NCBI GenBank assembly: GCA_006386115.1
Contig: VFIW01000145.1
Span: 1 to 64,000, forward strand
Origin: Globisporangium splendens
Taxonomy: Eukaryota > Oomycota > Peronosporomycetes > Pythiales > Pythiaceae
Direction: 5' to 3'
DNA: 64,000 nt
In this document: one piece after another, positions 39,472 through 52,261 of the stretch
Numbering within the stretch: position 1 is the stretch's first letter
How the letters are laid out: each line of letters begins with the position of its first letter
Notes under the pieces: model-generated
What the model was told of the DNA's origin: nothing
The model's input: only the letters and a program-made list of their open reading frames with translations
Database searches by the model: none
Made by a program: the position numbers and the translations under genes

Positions 39472-40348
39472 AGATGAAATTCGAAATGAAGATTAGTAGG
39501 AGAATGGATATTGTAGGTCACGACGATGAACATAAATATACCTCACATTATAAAGATAAAGATAACGAGAGCTGCAGAATCACTAGCGCCAACTCCACTT
39601 GAAGCTGTCTGGATGCGCTGGTATACATATACTGCTACTATACATACTTGATTCTTAGCCATTCAGTTGCTCTATCCGGATACTGTACCTCTGAAACATT
39701 CTATCTTCTCAATCTCAAGTGCAGAATAGATCTTCTTCAAGTAGAGAAGAGTCAGCAACGCGAACCTGAGAGCGAGATTGACTTGGAGGCTCACATGTCG
39801 AGGTTGATGCCGTCTCTAGACTTGTTGGAAACACCAGGCTTTTCTGTTTAGGATGCCGCTACTAAATCAGAGCAACGACTGGTGACTAGTGCGGCATGAG
39901 CCCGATCGTACAAGACTTGCGGTGTGCACCTAAATTTGTGTCAAGGCGAACAAGCACTTCAGCTGGGCAACCAACTCCCTACATCGTTGTGTTTCGCGGT
40001 GGAAATCAGCCACGAGTGCCTTCTGAACATCGACTTGTTACTACTGTTTGCCTTTCCTGAAGGTGCTTCAAAACCAGAATGCAACAGTGGTGGAGCTGGT
40101 TTCAGTACCCAGAACTGATGTTTCAAGGCGTCTGCATCTCCATTTGATTCAACAGCTTCCGGAATTGCGATCAATGTCCACACACACCCATGACCGAAAA
40201 GAAGCAAAACATACTCGTTCAAGGTAATCAACGTGCATTTTTTGAACAAGGAAAAAGAAAACCAGGAGATTCTTCTCTTTTCTTTTTCGTCTCAGTTGTC
40301 GGTACACAGATCTCCCACACACGCCTGCGTACGGGGAAATGGACTTGC
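39472..40348. other. Intergenic region
   Basis: About 0.9 kb of AT-rich sequence with no supported gene. It was probably joined to the upstream region of the HTH/UPRT-like gene before the transposon insertions. Confidence 0.4.
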
Positions 40349-41095
40349 TTACGCCTTTCGCGCTTCCGGGACGCGGATCTGCACGCGAAGCGTGTGCTCG
40401 GCCATCATCTGCAGCACTTGGCTCTTGTTCGCTTGGAATTCGTTTCTAATAAGTAAATAGATATAAATGCAAGCATACATTCAAATAGAAGCATCTTGTG
40501 AGATCACAGCAAAGCTTCTACAGTCTGAGTTGCCAGGACCACGTGCAAGTCGCACCTCATCTTTTGGATCTCGACGTTGGTTTCTTCGTCCAGAATCGAC
40601 GGGTCGTCACCCATGAGCTGCACAAAGCACACACATACAAGAACAAGAGTAAACGTTGTGATCAATATTCGTCCACAGACACCATCGACGCAATTGAGAT
40701 CAATGAATAATAGGCAACAACAAAAAACATCGTACGTCGGTGTTGCCGTTCATCTGGAACGCGTGCTCCTGCTGTTTGCGGAACGCATTGATCTCGGCTT
40801 CGGCTTCGATCTTGGCCTGTTTCAATCGCTCACCGCGTTCTACACGCATTTGCACACCAACAAGCATACATCAGGCATGTCATCAACCAATACACATGAA
40901 AATATTCGTCGATATCAGGAAAAAGCGCGGCGATCGAGTTCAGCACGCGCACATGCGCGTCTCGTCTTTCGCTCCCTCTTTACGCAAACAGCACGTCCAA
41001 TGCGCAGCAGACGCACCTTGTCTGGCCTCGCTGATGATCTTCGACGCCTTGGTCTCGGCGGCCATCAGCTCCTTGATGCTCTGGTTCGCAGCCAT
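40349..41095 (-). CDS. V-type proton ATPase subunit G
   Basis: Four exons on the minus strand (41095-41017, 40839-40736, 40617-40556, 40445-40349; all GT-AG) give 113 residues, the family's usual size. The protein is one long helix: MAANQSIKELMAAETKASK, then ERGERLKQAKIEAEAEI with FRKQQEHAFQ, and a C-terminus ending RVQIRVPEARKA. Subunit G forms the peripheral stalk with subunit E and holds the catalytic V1 head against the membrane sector during proton pumping in vacuole and endosome membranes. It lies 369 bp downstream of the MCU gene in the same orientation. Confidence 0.9.
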
Positions 41096-41463
41096 TTCGC
41101 TCGCTTTGCTTGTTTCTTTTCTCCTTCGCTCTGCTTTGGATCTTTTATAAAATGGGGGCAAGAGGAGTCTTCTTGGAAGGGTTACAATGAGGGGTTACAC
41201 AATGCTGATTGGATGAAATAGGTGACTCCTTGTTTATAGCTGATATTGCCTCTTTGTCATACATAACGTGCGTGCTATTGGGCAAACGGCAATTGAAAAA
41301 GAACAGAAATATCAGCGAATCATGACAGTTTTATTGACCACTTTGTTGGTAAGCACAGCACCTGAAGAACTGGTGTCTGTTACATGCGGCAACTCAACCT
41401 CAGTGCTCAAGCATCATGTTTGCATTTTCAGAGGAGCTACAGAATGGATATGTACAAGCGAAT

Positions 41464-42984
41464 CTACAGCGCCGATGACGACGGCTTCTTGCCCTCCTCC
41501 CACTGGGCGAGCATCGCGACGTCGCGCTCGATCTGCGCGATCGACGCCTGCAGCGCCGGGATCTTCGCCGGGTTGAACTTGCGCTCCTCCTGGAGTTTCG
41601 CGGCGCGCGCCAGGTACTTCTTTTGCCAAATGTTCGTGTACGTCGCATCCTACAAGGCGCAAAGTCATTGGTAAATAGCGCCATTACATGGCAATTAAGG
41701 ACATAGGTATGGGCAGTGGCGTACCTTTTTGGTGATGGTGTGGTAGAACGAGTTGCCGAGCACAGCCGTGAAGCCGATAAAGTACGTGATCGGCTCCATG
41801 ATGTCCCACGAGTAGACGTCCCAGACCAGGTACATGAGCGAGCCGTAGAACGACGTGAGCCCCGTGAACACGACCCACTTCTGCACGTTTGGCAGCGTCT
41901 GTGCGGCCTTGCGGGTCTCGGCGTTGATGGCCACGAGCTTCTTGAGCTCCGACTGCAGCTCCTCGAGCCGCGCCTCGTGCACCTTGCGGTCCTGCTTGAC
42001 CGTACTCAGCTCCGAGTCCAGCGCGCTGTGAACACGCGCGAGGCTCTCTGCACCCTGCATGGACAACTCAATGGTGAGTTTCCAGTTGCACGGCGATACA
42101 CAAGCTAAACAGAAGACTTACATGAGGACGCAGGATGATCGCGTTCTTGAGTTCGGCGTTCGTGGAGCGGTCGAAGTGCGTCACGAGATTGCGGCATTGG
42201 AGCTCGCGCAGCCACTTGTTCGCCACGGGTTCCTCTGCCCCGGCGTTCAAGCAGATGCGGTAGTACTCGTCCAATGGAAGCTAACCATGATAAAGTAGAT
42301 AAAAAGAAAAGAAGACGACATGACGTCAAGCATTCACACAGAGACAGCATAATGTGCACACATATATGCCCGTACAAATGGTCGCGAGTCGGTCTCGATC
42401 TGCGCCTTGATGCTCGCGAACGCGGCGTTTTCACCAATCTCACGCGGATCTTCCTTCGCGTTATCTACACACATACATTCCATAATACTATCAACACGAC
42501 AAAACACAACAATATCGCATATATATATATATATCACCATACCATTCTGGATGAGAATGTTCACGTGGTTGAGGCGCAGCACGAACTCCATGGTCGTGAG
42601 CTCGCTGAGCTGCACGGTGCGCGCGAGCTTGGTGCCGTTGGTCGTGGTGATGTCGACGCTCTTGAGCGTCGTGTCGGTCTTCTTGAGCGTCTCGAGCAGC
42701 TTCTCGACCGTCTGCGTCTCGTCGTTCACCTGGATCGACGTGAGCCCCAGCAGACCAGGCAGCGGCAGTTGCAGCTGCAGTCTTCCCTGCACGGCTGAGC
42801 CGTTGCGCACGCTGAACTGCGTGCTGAGCACGGACGCGACCTCCGTGGAGCTGCCGCCGAAGCGACTCGCGGTCGTGGCGCCACTGCCGCCACGCAGCGT
42901 CGACAGACACGCAGCAGAGAGCAGTGGGGACGACGAGGACGCATGGAGCGCGCGGCGACGCAGGTGCTGCACGAAGAGCGCCAT
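41464..42984 (-). CDS. MCU: Mitochondrial calcium uniporter, pore-forming subunit
   Basis: Five exons on the minus strand (42984-42543, 42464-42376, 42280-42122, 42054-41725, 41649-41464) join in frame to 401 residues. The Arg-rich N-terminus (FVQHLRRRALHASSSS) is a mitochondrial targeting signal. A matrix domain and coiled coil (residues ~240-285) precede two membrane helices (FTGLTSFYGSLMYLVW and PITYFIGFTAVLGNSFYH). The pore motif WDIME sits between them at residues 313-317; its acidic ring selects Ca2+. A second coiled coil follows. The protein lets calcium into the mitochondrial matrix down the membrane potential. Confidence 0.92.
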
Positions 42985-43581
42985 ATTAGTTGGAACAGCG
43001 ACTGACTGGACACTTTGTCGTTTGTCTGTTGCCACCTCCCCCCTTTTTTCCTGAGTTGAAAACGGAAATGAGGTGGTGCTTTTTATAGTAGACGGATTTG
43101 TATTGTGGTGTCTTTGTAAATAAAGTACTTTGTGTTGATTGTTAGTGGTTTTAGCAATGGACAGTCTTGCACATAAAAGAGACAGTTGAATGACAGACAA
43201 AGTGCTTTGTTTGGTGGAATGGATGAAGCAACGGGTGTGACTCAGTGTGGGTCATCAGCAACCCGATTCTGCACAACCCTCGTATAAGAAGTGAAGAGGG
43301 TCGAGTGACAAAATACCTGTTATAGACTCGGAATGTATCCACAATTCATAACAACATCACATAAAATAAAGAGAGATTTATGGCAACTACAGAAGCTGGG
43401 ATAGAACCACTCAAGTCGCGCGTGATGGATGATGCATTGCGCGATCACACACACTCGCACTTTGCACACTCATCGCAAGCAGCTTCGAGCAGCAGCAACT
43501 CATTCCGCAGATCGAGTGCCGGTGGTGCACACGCTCTCCTTCTCGTCCTCCCCATTCAGTCTCCCATTCCTCCTGCGCATA
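42985..43581. other. Divergent intergenic region between MCU and the 2OG oxygenase gene
   Basis: The two genes are transcribed away from each other, so both promoters must lie here. No further ORF is convincing. Confidence 0.5.
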
Positions 43582-44840
43582 ATGGCGACGCTGCAGATCC
43601 CCGAAGTCGACTTCTCCAGTCCTAGCGCCAGCGAGCAGCTCCGCAAGGTAAGCGTGAACCACGGAAAGCTGTGCAAAGAGGAGTTGTTTGTACCCATCTC
43701 CTCGTTGTCCACCATGCGCTTTGTTGGTCGTCGTGTCACTCATTGTCGTTCTGTTTAATGACGGCTTGTGTGTGTGTGTATCTCCCAATGTCGTAGGCGT
43801 GCACGGAAGTCGGTTTCTTCTACTTGGTGAACCATGGCATCCCGCAGACGCTACTGAGTCAGGTGTACGCCGAGATGGCCAACTTCTTCCACCAACCAGC
43901 CGAAGAGAAGCAAAAGGTGCTCGCGAACGAGTACATGCGCGGCTACACGCTCATGAACGAGGAGACGCTCGACCCCGACGTGCAGACGCAAGGTACAGAG
44001 AGAGCGGCATGGGGTATTCTGTGTGCGCATATTGGTGACTTGATGTGTGGTTCTTCTTGAGAATGCTGCAGGCGACACGAAGGAAGGGTACTACATTTGC
44101 CGCCATGTCGACCTGGGCAGCGACGAAATGAAGTACCCGCTGCACGGACCAAACTTGTTCCCCGACGAAGCCAAATTCCCGACTTTCAAGAAGACCACCG
44201 AGGCGTACCATGCAGCCATGTGCAAATTGGGCTTCCGTGTCGCCCAGGTGTTTGCCGAGGCTGCGGGTGCCAAGGGCTCGTTCGATGCTGAAGGCATGTT
44301 CGACAAGTACGTTAGTCCTTGTGCTTTATTCTCTCTCTCTCTCTCTCTCATAGTGTTGATTGCTTCGCATCCCTTCTTTCCATTAGACCGATGGCTGCGC
44401 TTCGCTTGCTGCGCTATGGCGCCGTGAAGTCCGATATCCAAAGCGGCGTGTTTGGTGCTGGTGCGCACACGGACTACGGTTTGATCACGCTGCTGTCGAC
44501 AGACGAGAACCCGGGGCTCCAGATCTTCTGCGAGGGCGAGTGGATCGATGTCCCTCCACGTGCGGATGCCTACATCGTCAACATTGGCGACATGGGCGAG
44601 CGCTGGACGAACGGCGTGTTCCAGTCCACGCGCCATCGCGTCGTCAACATCACGGGCAAAGAGCGCTACTCGGTCCCGTTCTTCTACGAGCCCAACTACA
44701 CGTGCACAGTCGAGTGTTTCCCGTCGTGCGTGAGCGAGAGTAACCCGGCAAAGTACCCGCCGACGACGAGTGGCGAGCACCTCGTCGAGATGTACCGCCA
44801 GACTCACGCAGCCTTTGACCCCACGCATGCCGCAGCATAA
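43582..44840 (+). CDS. 2-oxoglutarate/Fe(II)-dependent dioxygenase (isopenicillin N synthase-like)
   Basis: Four exons (43582-43647, 43797-43992, 44072-44306, 44387-44840; GT-AG) give 316 residues. The N-terminal DIOX_N-type domain contains IPEVDFSS and CTEVGFFYLVNHGIP. The C-terminal double-stranded beta-helix carries the iron-binding HTD (AHTDYGLITLL) and the distal histidine (QSTRHRVVN), followed by the 2-oxoglutarate-binding RYSVPFF. The family hydroxylates or oxidises small molecules; the substrate is unknown. A CT dinucleotide tract sits in intron 3 (44329-44350). Confidence 0.92.
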
Positions 44841-45073
44841 GACGAAACGCGGCGATAGCTGCGGCACTCGAGCTATAATTGGAAGAAGTTGCGGCTGCGA
44901 GTGTGTTAGTGCTGTCGCTCTCTCCATTGTTCTGTTGTTGCCTGATGCCGTGCTGGGAGTGTTTCCTGTGCGCGAAAAAGAACGACGAGAGTGAGAAATA
45001 TACATGTGTCTGTTGCAAACGACCTCGTGACTTTGCTCCGAAGAGCTACATCAACTAAGCGAATGCACAACCG

Positions 45074-45511
45074 TTGGCGCTGCATGGCATCGCGACTGGC
45101 GTGTTCCCATTCCGCGTCGAGCCAATTGACGCGCTCGTCAATGCTGGCCTCGACCTTGGTGCAAAGGACACGGTGACGCCTTCTACTTGTATCTTTTATT
45201 TGTGTGTTTGGTTGAGCCGTGGTGATATGACACAGCAATGGCTGCTTTCACCTGCCATTACACTCATCCAAAATATGTATGCAGTCGGTGCTGCACAGAT
45301 TGGTTGTGTTCGAATGCTTTTTGCCAAAGCCAGAGACTTGGTCGTCGTCAGAGATGCAAAAGGCATGTCGCCATACCAACAAGTCCAGCTCCTACCAGCT
45401 TCCGATCTAAAAGAGCAGCTCATCAAGCTGCTGGAACTGAACCAGCACCCGCTCGAGCGCATGTCACTGCTGAGTCCGCTCCTGCACGACGTAATTCTCC
45501 ATACCGGATAG
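45074..45511 (+). pseudogene. Ankyrin-like fragment, probably a gene remnant
   Basis: Two stretches read like ankyrin helices: EPIDALVNAGLDLGAKDT, and AAQIGCVRMLFAKARDLVVV followed by RDAKGMSPYQQV. Between them the pattern is lost, either through a short intron (GTGACG...ACACAG, about 45172-45236) or through decay. No convincing start or full repeat is visible. It sits between the 2OG gene and the oppositely oriented LRR gene. Confidence 0.35.
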
Positions 45512-45525
45512 ACATACAATTCGTT

Positions 45526-46913
45526 TTAGTCGGTAATGAACGTCTCGAGATCTTCACAGGACACCATGAGCTCGCCTTCCAGGTCCAAGAAACACTTCTT
45601 ATCCATCTGCAGCCACTTGATGTTCGGTAACACGCACAACTTCTGCGGTAATGTTGTCAGCGCACTGTTCTTGGAAATGTACAATCGCTCCAATGCCTTG
45701 CACTCGTCGACATTGTCGGGAATCGCAGTGAGCGAATTGTTCTGGAGGTTCGACTGTACTAATTTCTTGAGTTGCATGAGGCTCGGCGGCAGGGCAGTGA
45801 GCATGTTGTGGCTCACGTCGAGTTGCCGCAACGCTGGTAATTTCCCCATTGCAGCAGGCAATTGGGCAAGTCTATTGTGGCTTAGCTTCAGATCCACGAG
45901 ATGATGCAGTTGATGCCACCCATGAGACAGCAGCTTGCGCAGCACATTGTCGCTAAAGCCCACGTATTCGACTGCATCCAAACCGAACAGTCCATTGATG
46001 CCACCAGCTTCAGTTTCTTCATCAGCATCGTCATCGTCGTCATCTGCCTCATTCTTATCGACCTTCTCTGCGTCAGCTACTCTCCAGTGCTTTAATCGGT
46101 TCTCGGTGAACGTCAGCGACCGCAAATTTGACAATTTCCGAAATGCTTCGTGTGGGAATACGTCCGCTTTGTTGTTTCCGAGCGCCAAGTTGTGTAACGT
46201 CGTCGCCAACTTACCAAACGACGGCGGCAATGTCATCAGGCAGTTGCACTGCACGTACAGCATCTCGAGTACAGGTAGAGCCCCAAAGTGTTCGGGTAAG
46301 TCGCGCAGAATGTTTCGTGAGATGTTACAGACGCGAAGCGCGGCGAGGTTACTGAACGCTGCAGGGAGGCTCTTGAGCTCGTTGCTACTGAGATCCAATC
46401 GCTGTAGCTTTTCCAGACAGCATATCGATTTCGGGAGTTTCCGGAGCTTGTTGCCATGCACATCGAGAAACACGAGGTTCTGGAGGTTGCCGAACTCCTG
46501 CGGCAGCTTCGTGAGCTCGTTGTTGTGCAGCCAGAGGTGCTTGAGCGCGACCAGGTCGCAGAGATTGCCCATTAGACCCTGCAACTGGTTGTTTCCCAAG
46601 TGCAGACTGGTCAGGTTCCTGAGCTCATGGAAGGACAGCGGCAGCGTCTGCAGGTCGTTCCGATCCAGCGACAGGCGTCTATTTGCGCATATAAACACAC
46701 AGCCAGGTCAGTTAAGCAGCATAACAGGCTACACGCGTATACACGCATCCATTGTGCTTACATACACTAACGTACTCGAGCAGGACGAGGCATCCGAAGC
46801 TCGTCGGCAGCACGCCGAGCCTCGTGCCGTTTAGCGTGAGGTCGCGGTCCACGATCGTCGGCGATCGCGTCGTCAAACTCGTCCAGTGCGCGCGTCGACA
46901 CTGAGCCGCCCAT
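45526..46913 (-). CDS. Leucine-rich-repeat protein, with an apparent 1-base frameshift in exon 1
   Basis: Exon 1 (46913-46776) opens with MGGSVST, a possible N-myristoylation signal. Its ATG frame differs by one base from the LRR frame that follows (DLTLNGTRLGVLPTSFG). An extra G/C at ~46849 would explain this. Exon 2 (46678-45526) continues the LRR frame exactly across the splice (LLE|RLSLDRNDL). About a dozen LRRs of the LxxLPxxFxxLxxLxxLxLxxN type (plant PIRL/SHOC2-like) follow, interrupted by an acidic insert (DDDDDDADEE). The last repeats and a short C-terminus end at 45526. Such proteins are scaffolds; the partner is unknown. Confidence 0.8.
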
Positions 46914-47368
46914 GTGGATCAAGTCAATTTTGTTTTGCAGTCTGGATTCAAGTGCTATTCGATCAGTCCTCCGACAGACGAATGAATGCTTTGTATAAAA
47001 TGACCAAGGTCTGCATATTTGCAAGATATCCCCAAAAATGAATAATGAAAAGCAGAAACAATATTGGCCACTTTTCACGGTAACTAGCCAAACCGTTTCA
47101 AACCGATACTCACACATCGATCATATTCAGAAGGGCATTAACAAATGAATCTTTCCTGTGTTAAAGGGTCCAGCAATGTGGGTGTTTGAAGCCAAAAGGT
47201 CATTTCGTCCTTTTTACGGAAACTTCAACTCGCACTTAGTCGAATGCAAAATAGCCTCTACATACGCATACCCTGTTGAAGTAATGGCTCAAGAAGTTTT
47301 CGGAATGCAACCTTTCACATCCAATATCTTCTTTAGATTTTGCTGCACGAAGAGATAAAGGAGGAAGC
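46914..47368. other. Divergent intergenic region between the LRR and VPS26 genes
   Basis: 455 bp that must serve both divergent genes. No other feature recognised. Confidence 0.5.
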
Positions 47369-48526
47369 ATGAGCATCAAGGTGCGTTCTCGCGTTCGCTC
47401 TGCTCCGCATGGCGCATGCGGCATTTGCGCAGTATCAGCGCTTTTCTATAGGTGGCTTCATCTGCGCGTCTGCATATCCATGCGTGCTAACGGCTCATTT
47501 CCTGTGTATGCGTCTGTGATTCGTTGCATCCATTCTCATTGCGCCACCAGAGTCTCTTTGGCTTTGGTCCAGCTGCAGAGCTCACGATCACACTGGATGG
47601 CGCCGACACGCGCGCGACGATCCGCCATCCCGCCGAGAAGGCGAAGCTCACCCCGCTGTTCCGCGAAGACGAGCTCGTGCAGGGCACGCTACACGTGGTG
47701 ATCCCCGAGGGCAAGCGCTTGGAACACGCAGGCGTCAAGATCGAGTTTGTCGGCGTCATCGAGATGCCGCACGAGCGCCAGCCCGTGTACGAGTTTACGA
47801 GTTTAATACGAGAGTTGGATGGCGCTGGCGCGATCGACCAGGAGAAAACGTACACGTTTGACTTCTCGAGCGTCGAGAAGCCGCATGAAAGCTACTATGG
47901 CCGCAGCGTGCGGCTGCGGTACTTCATCCGCGCCACGGTCACACGGTCGTACGCCATAAATGTCGTGCAGGAGCAGGATCTATGGGTGCAGATTCTCGGC
48001 ATGCCGCCGCCGATGAACAACACGATCAAGATGGAAGTCGGCATCGAAGACTGTCTGCACATCGAGTTTGAATACGACAAGTCCAAGTACGTGCCAAACA
48101 AATCTCCTGCAGCAGTCTTAGTCGGTTGATTCCTCGTTAATGGAGCTGCTTGTTTGCATCGTGTTTTGTTGCAGGTACCACCTGAAGGATGTGGTGATCG
48201 GCAAGATCTTTTTCCTCCTCGTGCGCATCAAGATCAAGCACATGGAGCTGGCGATCATCCGGCGAGAAATCGTCGGTGGAGGGTCCGAGAAGCACAACGA
48301 GAGCGAGACGCTCACCAAGTTCGAGATCATGGACGGCGCGCCGGTCAAGGGTGAATCCATCCCTGTGCGACTGTACTTGGCGCCGTACCCCTTGACACCA
48401 ACGCATCGCAACATCCAAAACAAGTTTTCGATCAAGTATTTTTTGAACCTCGTGCTCGTGGACGAAGAAGACCGGCGGTATTTCAAGCAGCAGGAGATCA
48501 CGATCTGGCGGAAAACCACCGGGTAG
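47369..48526 (+). CDS. VPS26: Retromer subunit VPS26
   Basis: Three exons: a 12-base first exon (47369-47380, MSIK), 47551-48086 and 48175-48526, joined to 299 residues. Arrestin-like double beta-sandwich with family hallmarks: KRLEHAGVKIEFVG, VRLRYFIRATV, IKMEVGIEDCLHIEFEY, YHLKDVVIGKIFFLLVRIKI, IMDGAPVKGESIPVRL and LVDEEDRRYFKQQEI. VPS26 binds VPS35 and helps select cargo such as sorting receptors for return from endosomes to the Golgi or plasma membrane. The tiny first exon is easily missed by gene finders. The gene converges with the SR-protein gene 252 bp away. Confidence 0.95.
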
Positions 48527-48778
48527 AGTGTTGCGTCGTGCTGTGGCTTTGCTGGTTGCTGTGGAGCAGCATATACATACCGTGGCAATGAGATGAGAAT
48601 GCCACACTATGACGAAACAGCCACAGTGGCTCTGTTATACGTTGTTGGATTCAATTGGTTTTGCTTTCGCGCACATGGTTGTCCTCGGTCGCCTTCGTTC
48701 TTGTATTCTTCTAGGATTTGGCGCCGCGCACAACTATAACTGATTTAAAAAAGAGGCAGGATGACGGCAACAACATGG

Positions 48779-49888
48779 CTAACGGGATCGCGAGCGAGAC
48801 GAATAACGCCGACGGTAAGCAGGAGACGGCGAGCGCGAGTAGGAACGACCACGGCGGCCTCCTCGATTGGATGGAGGCGATCGGGAACGGCCTCGATACA
48901 GTGGCGGAGAGTACGAGCGCGATCGACCACGACTGCCGCCACCTCGATCTCGATCTCGGCCGCCATCACTGTTCCGACTTCCACCGCCGTCACCGCCACG
49001 TTCCTACATACAGCAAGATACGACAATGTTTACAAAAGGACGCAACTCCCACGACTGAGTGCAGGTTTTTCTTGTACCTCTCGGATGCGGATATGCTCGC
49101 CCTGGAGCTCCTTATCGTCCAACTTGAGGATCGTGCGCTCCATGTCGTCAAATGTGGCAAACGACGCGACACCATTCCCGCGGCGATCCACGTCGACGTG
49201 GGCAACGTCGCCACCACCGCGCAGGAAATCCTTCAGGTCCTGCCAACTGACAGATGTCGGCAAGTTGCTCACTAGAACGCGAAACTGCGTGCCGCGTTGT
49301 CTGTGCATCATAGCCATTTGCAGTTGCATATGAGTGTATGTATGAGAGCTTTGTATCGACCACGATTGGATCGTTCGTATTGGCTAATGGTGCACGTACC
49401 GATCACCAAAACTTCCGCCGTTGCCTTCACCACGAGCGCGAGAGATCTCGACGCGCAATCGATTCCCACCAAAGTGCTGACTGTACAGCCCATATGCACA
49501 CACCATCACGATACGGTTAGCAACCGCTTGTATGCAAGCAAGACTACCCTTGACACGGTACGCTCCAAGCCATTGGTGGCTCGCACAAGAGAGAAAGATC
49601 ACGCAAACAGCTGTACCCGTGCAGCTCGCGTACAGCGTCGTCTGCATCGCGCTCGTCTTCGTATTCCTGCACACACACAAGCATGCACATAGTGCATGAT
49701 AGAACACTCAATTCACGTGATCATGCCTATAGAGCGCCTATGCAGACACGTACGATGAACGCGAAGGCGGGCGGCCGTTGCGGAAACTTGATCTGGATCG
49801 AGCGGATGCGGCCAAACTTGTCGAACTTCTTCTCGAGATCCAGCTCGCGCGTGTCGGTCGGCAGGTTCCCCACAAACACGCGCGCCAT
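48779..49888 (-). CDS. SR-type splicing factor (SRSF1-like) with two RRMs and an RS tail
   Basis: Five exons (49888-49754, 49666-49617, 49480-49400, 49300-49078, 49003-48779) join in frame to 237 residues. RRM1 has RNP2 VFVGNLP and an RNP1-position FAFIEYED. RRM2 is the pseudo-RRM type, with the SWQDLKDFLR heptad that replaces the SRSF1 SWQDLKD motif, and a weak RNP1. The C-terminus is a Gly/Arg linker and RS domain (GRSRSYSPPLYRGRSRSPP, SSRSRSR). The protein binds exonic enhancers and recruits U1/U2 factors in the nucleus. Confidence 0.93.
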
Positions 49889-52261
49889 CGTCACTCTCTT
49901 GCTCTTTGTACTCGACACGCACACGCAGCGAATGCGGCAACAGGACGCGCGCGCACTTTCCTTGGGGAACAGGTCAATAAAGCTCACCTGATGCGTCAAC
50001 GACCACTTTGGACAAGGTGTCTGCTCTTGTACAGGAAGATGTGACCATCAATATCTCTGTGTAAGGACAGTACAACCAATTGCAAAAGTCGAAAAGTAGA
50101 ATATGAAGAATGGATAGTTGAGCTGACAAAGTGGTGTTCTTGTAGAGGAAGATGGACGGATGCTGCCACACACTCCTTTCCTAAGATCGGAATATACAAC
50201 AAGCAAGACTGGATATGAGCTGAAGCAAAGAAGGAATGTGTGAAGATGCTACTGCATCCATCTTTCTCTGCAAGAACTGCCAAGTGATTTTCGAAAATCG
50301 GTTGTTTCACACTCAAGATTCGACTGCCGCTCGTGTGAGTCAGTAAACTTACAGCCTTCACTTTCCAGTTCTACGGTTGCAAACCGACTGTCCATGCGCT
50401 GAAAACACTCCTGTCAGCTCGTTCCTACGCTCCCTTTGCTGCACCTTTTCTCTCTGGCGGCATTAGTCACGGCTAAAGAACAAAGAGACCTCTCGAGCCA
50501 ACTCCAAATTCAAATGCGTGACACCTCGAAATGTGACCGCTCTCCAAACTCAATGCTGGGCTCCTAGTGCTCGTATCGTTAACGCGGAGTTGAGTTTCAT
50601 GTCTTCTTCAAAAAGATAACTCAGACAACTCCAGGTTCAGGTGGATTTCATGGACCAAAACTGTTCGACAATGACTGGATAAAAATACATTCGTGCGTTT
50701 TATGGCCAATTAAATCGAATTCAAAAGTGCTGGAACGAGTCTGCTGATAACGATTGCCATTCCGATTCAGCCCATGCACATGGAACTTCGAGCGATGGCG
50801 ACGACGATGAAGCTTGGTGGTGCTTGCAGCGATGGTTTGGTGGCGTTCTTGAATTGTCTCTTTATGTAAACCAAGCCATCGTGTACTTGAAGGGTGTTCA
50901 TGAATCAAGAGCACGCGAGTCATGCTGATGACTCGAAGAGTCAACGACCAAGAGGTCTGCATGGCTCTAATATATTGGCCAAAATTCATACCCGTTGACC
51001 AATTAACGGTATTGATATGAATTCTTCATCATCGATTGGTCATCGAGTTGTATATTTCTAGCGAATCACGACAGGAGATGTCAGAGAAATCGGCATCAAA
51101 TGATTTAACATTAACTAGAACGCTAATTAACACCACCAATTTTAGCGCTACAATTGCTGCTGGCGTTTGGACATGCAACGTGCGTCATCAGCACGCCTGG
51201 CTGACTTGCCATGTTGGAGACGCAACCGCGTGACAAGTCCCAAGTGAGCTCTTCGACAGCTCAAAGCAAGAGTTCAGCTCGCAGTGTGGCCACTTAACGA
51301 ACCGGCTCTCTTGTACACTCCCGTTTTCTGCACCACGTTCACGAAGGGGTACAGTCCCACGCCAGTGCTTCAACATTCACTTTTCTGAAAGGAGGGAGGT
51401 CCGCTAACCCCTGTTTGCTCTTCCCATCCCCCTGCAGGATAGAAGGCACCGGTGTTCTTTTTGTCAGCATCCCAGACGCGTCCTTGCGGTCCCCGACAGG
51501 ACCGCGCCAGTGACTTTATACAGGAGACCTTGGGCAGCGCACCTTGGTAGCAGCAAATTTATCCGAAGTCTCTCCTAGCCAGTGGCTAATTTCTATGCGC
51601 TGGGGACGTGAGCACTGTGGTATATTAGTAATAGCTGCTGAAACTCAGGAGTTGGTGCTGCATAGCACCGACATTCCCCTGACGCACTTTCGACTCAACG
51701 AAAGCCCACGAGTCAGTGCCTCTTGCTGTCTGGCGTAACATCATGAGACACGACAGGCGCGCAGTCATAACGACAACAGCGGCGGATGTGGATCGCTCGT
51801 GATCAATTGCAGGATTGCACATTACCTAGGCGAGGAGCTCCAATGTATCGCACCCATCATTACACGCACTCCATGGCAACCAGCTACCCAACTCTTTGCT
51901 CGGCAAGCTATAGTACTACTGTGGTTAACCTCACCTTTGCCGATCAGCGCCTGTTAAAGTAGCACCCAGCTTCTTCCGACCTGCTCTATCTCCTTTTCGG
52001 GTCCTATGCCGTGCAGAAACCATGAGTGGCGCTCACAAAGCCGATGATGAAGATGCAGAATGAGCACGGATGTATAGGATGTCTCTATTTCACGCAGCAA
52101 TTTATGCGCAAGTGGATATAGCTCTATGTCAAATGCAGTGTATGTAAAAGGTGGTCTCTATGTCATGCAGAAATGTATGGGGGCTTCGCTCTATGTTTCC
52201 ATGCAGTGTATGTGTTACAGTGTCGTCTTCCTCCGTCGGTCGTTGATGACGTTCTTGACTT
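49889..52261. other. 2.4-kb region without a supported gene
   Basis: Short overlapping ORFs only. A 113-codon minus-strand ORF at 50648-50989 has no recognisable domain. The region could hold decayed transposon sequence. Confidence 0.35.

Noticed and set aside
50648..50989. 113-codon ORF as a possible transposase remnant
   Set aside because: No catalytic or zinc-finger motif and no terminal repeats found around it.
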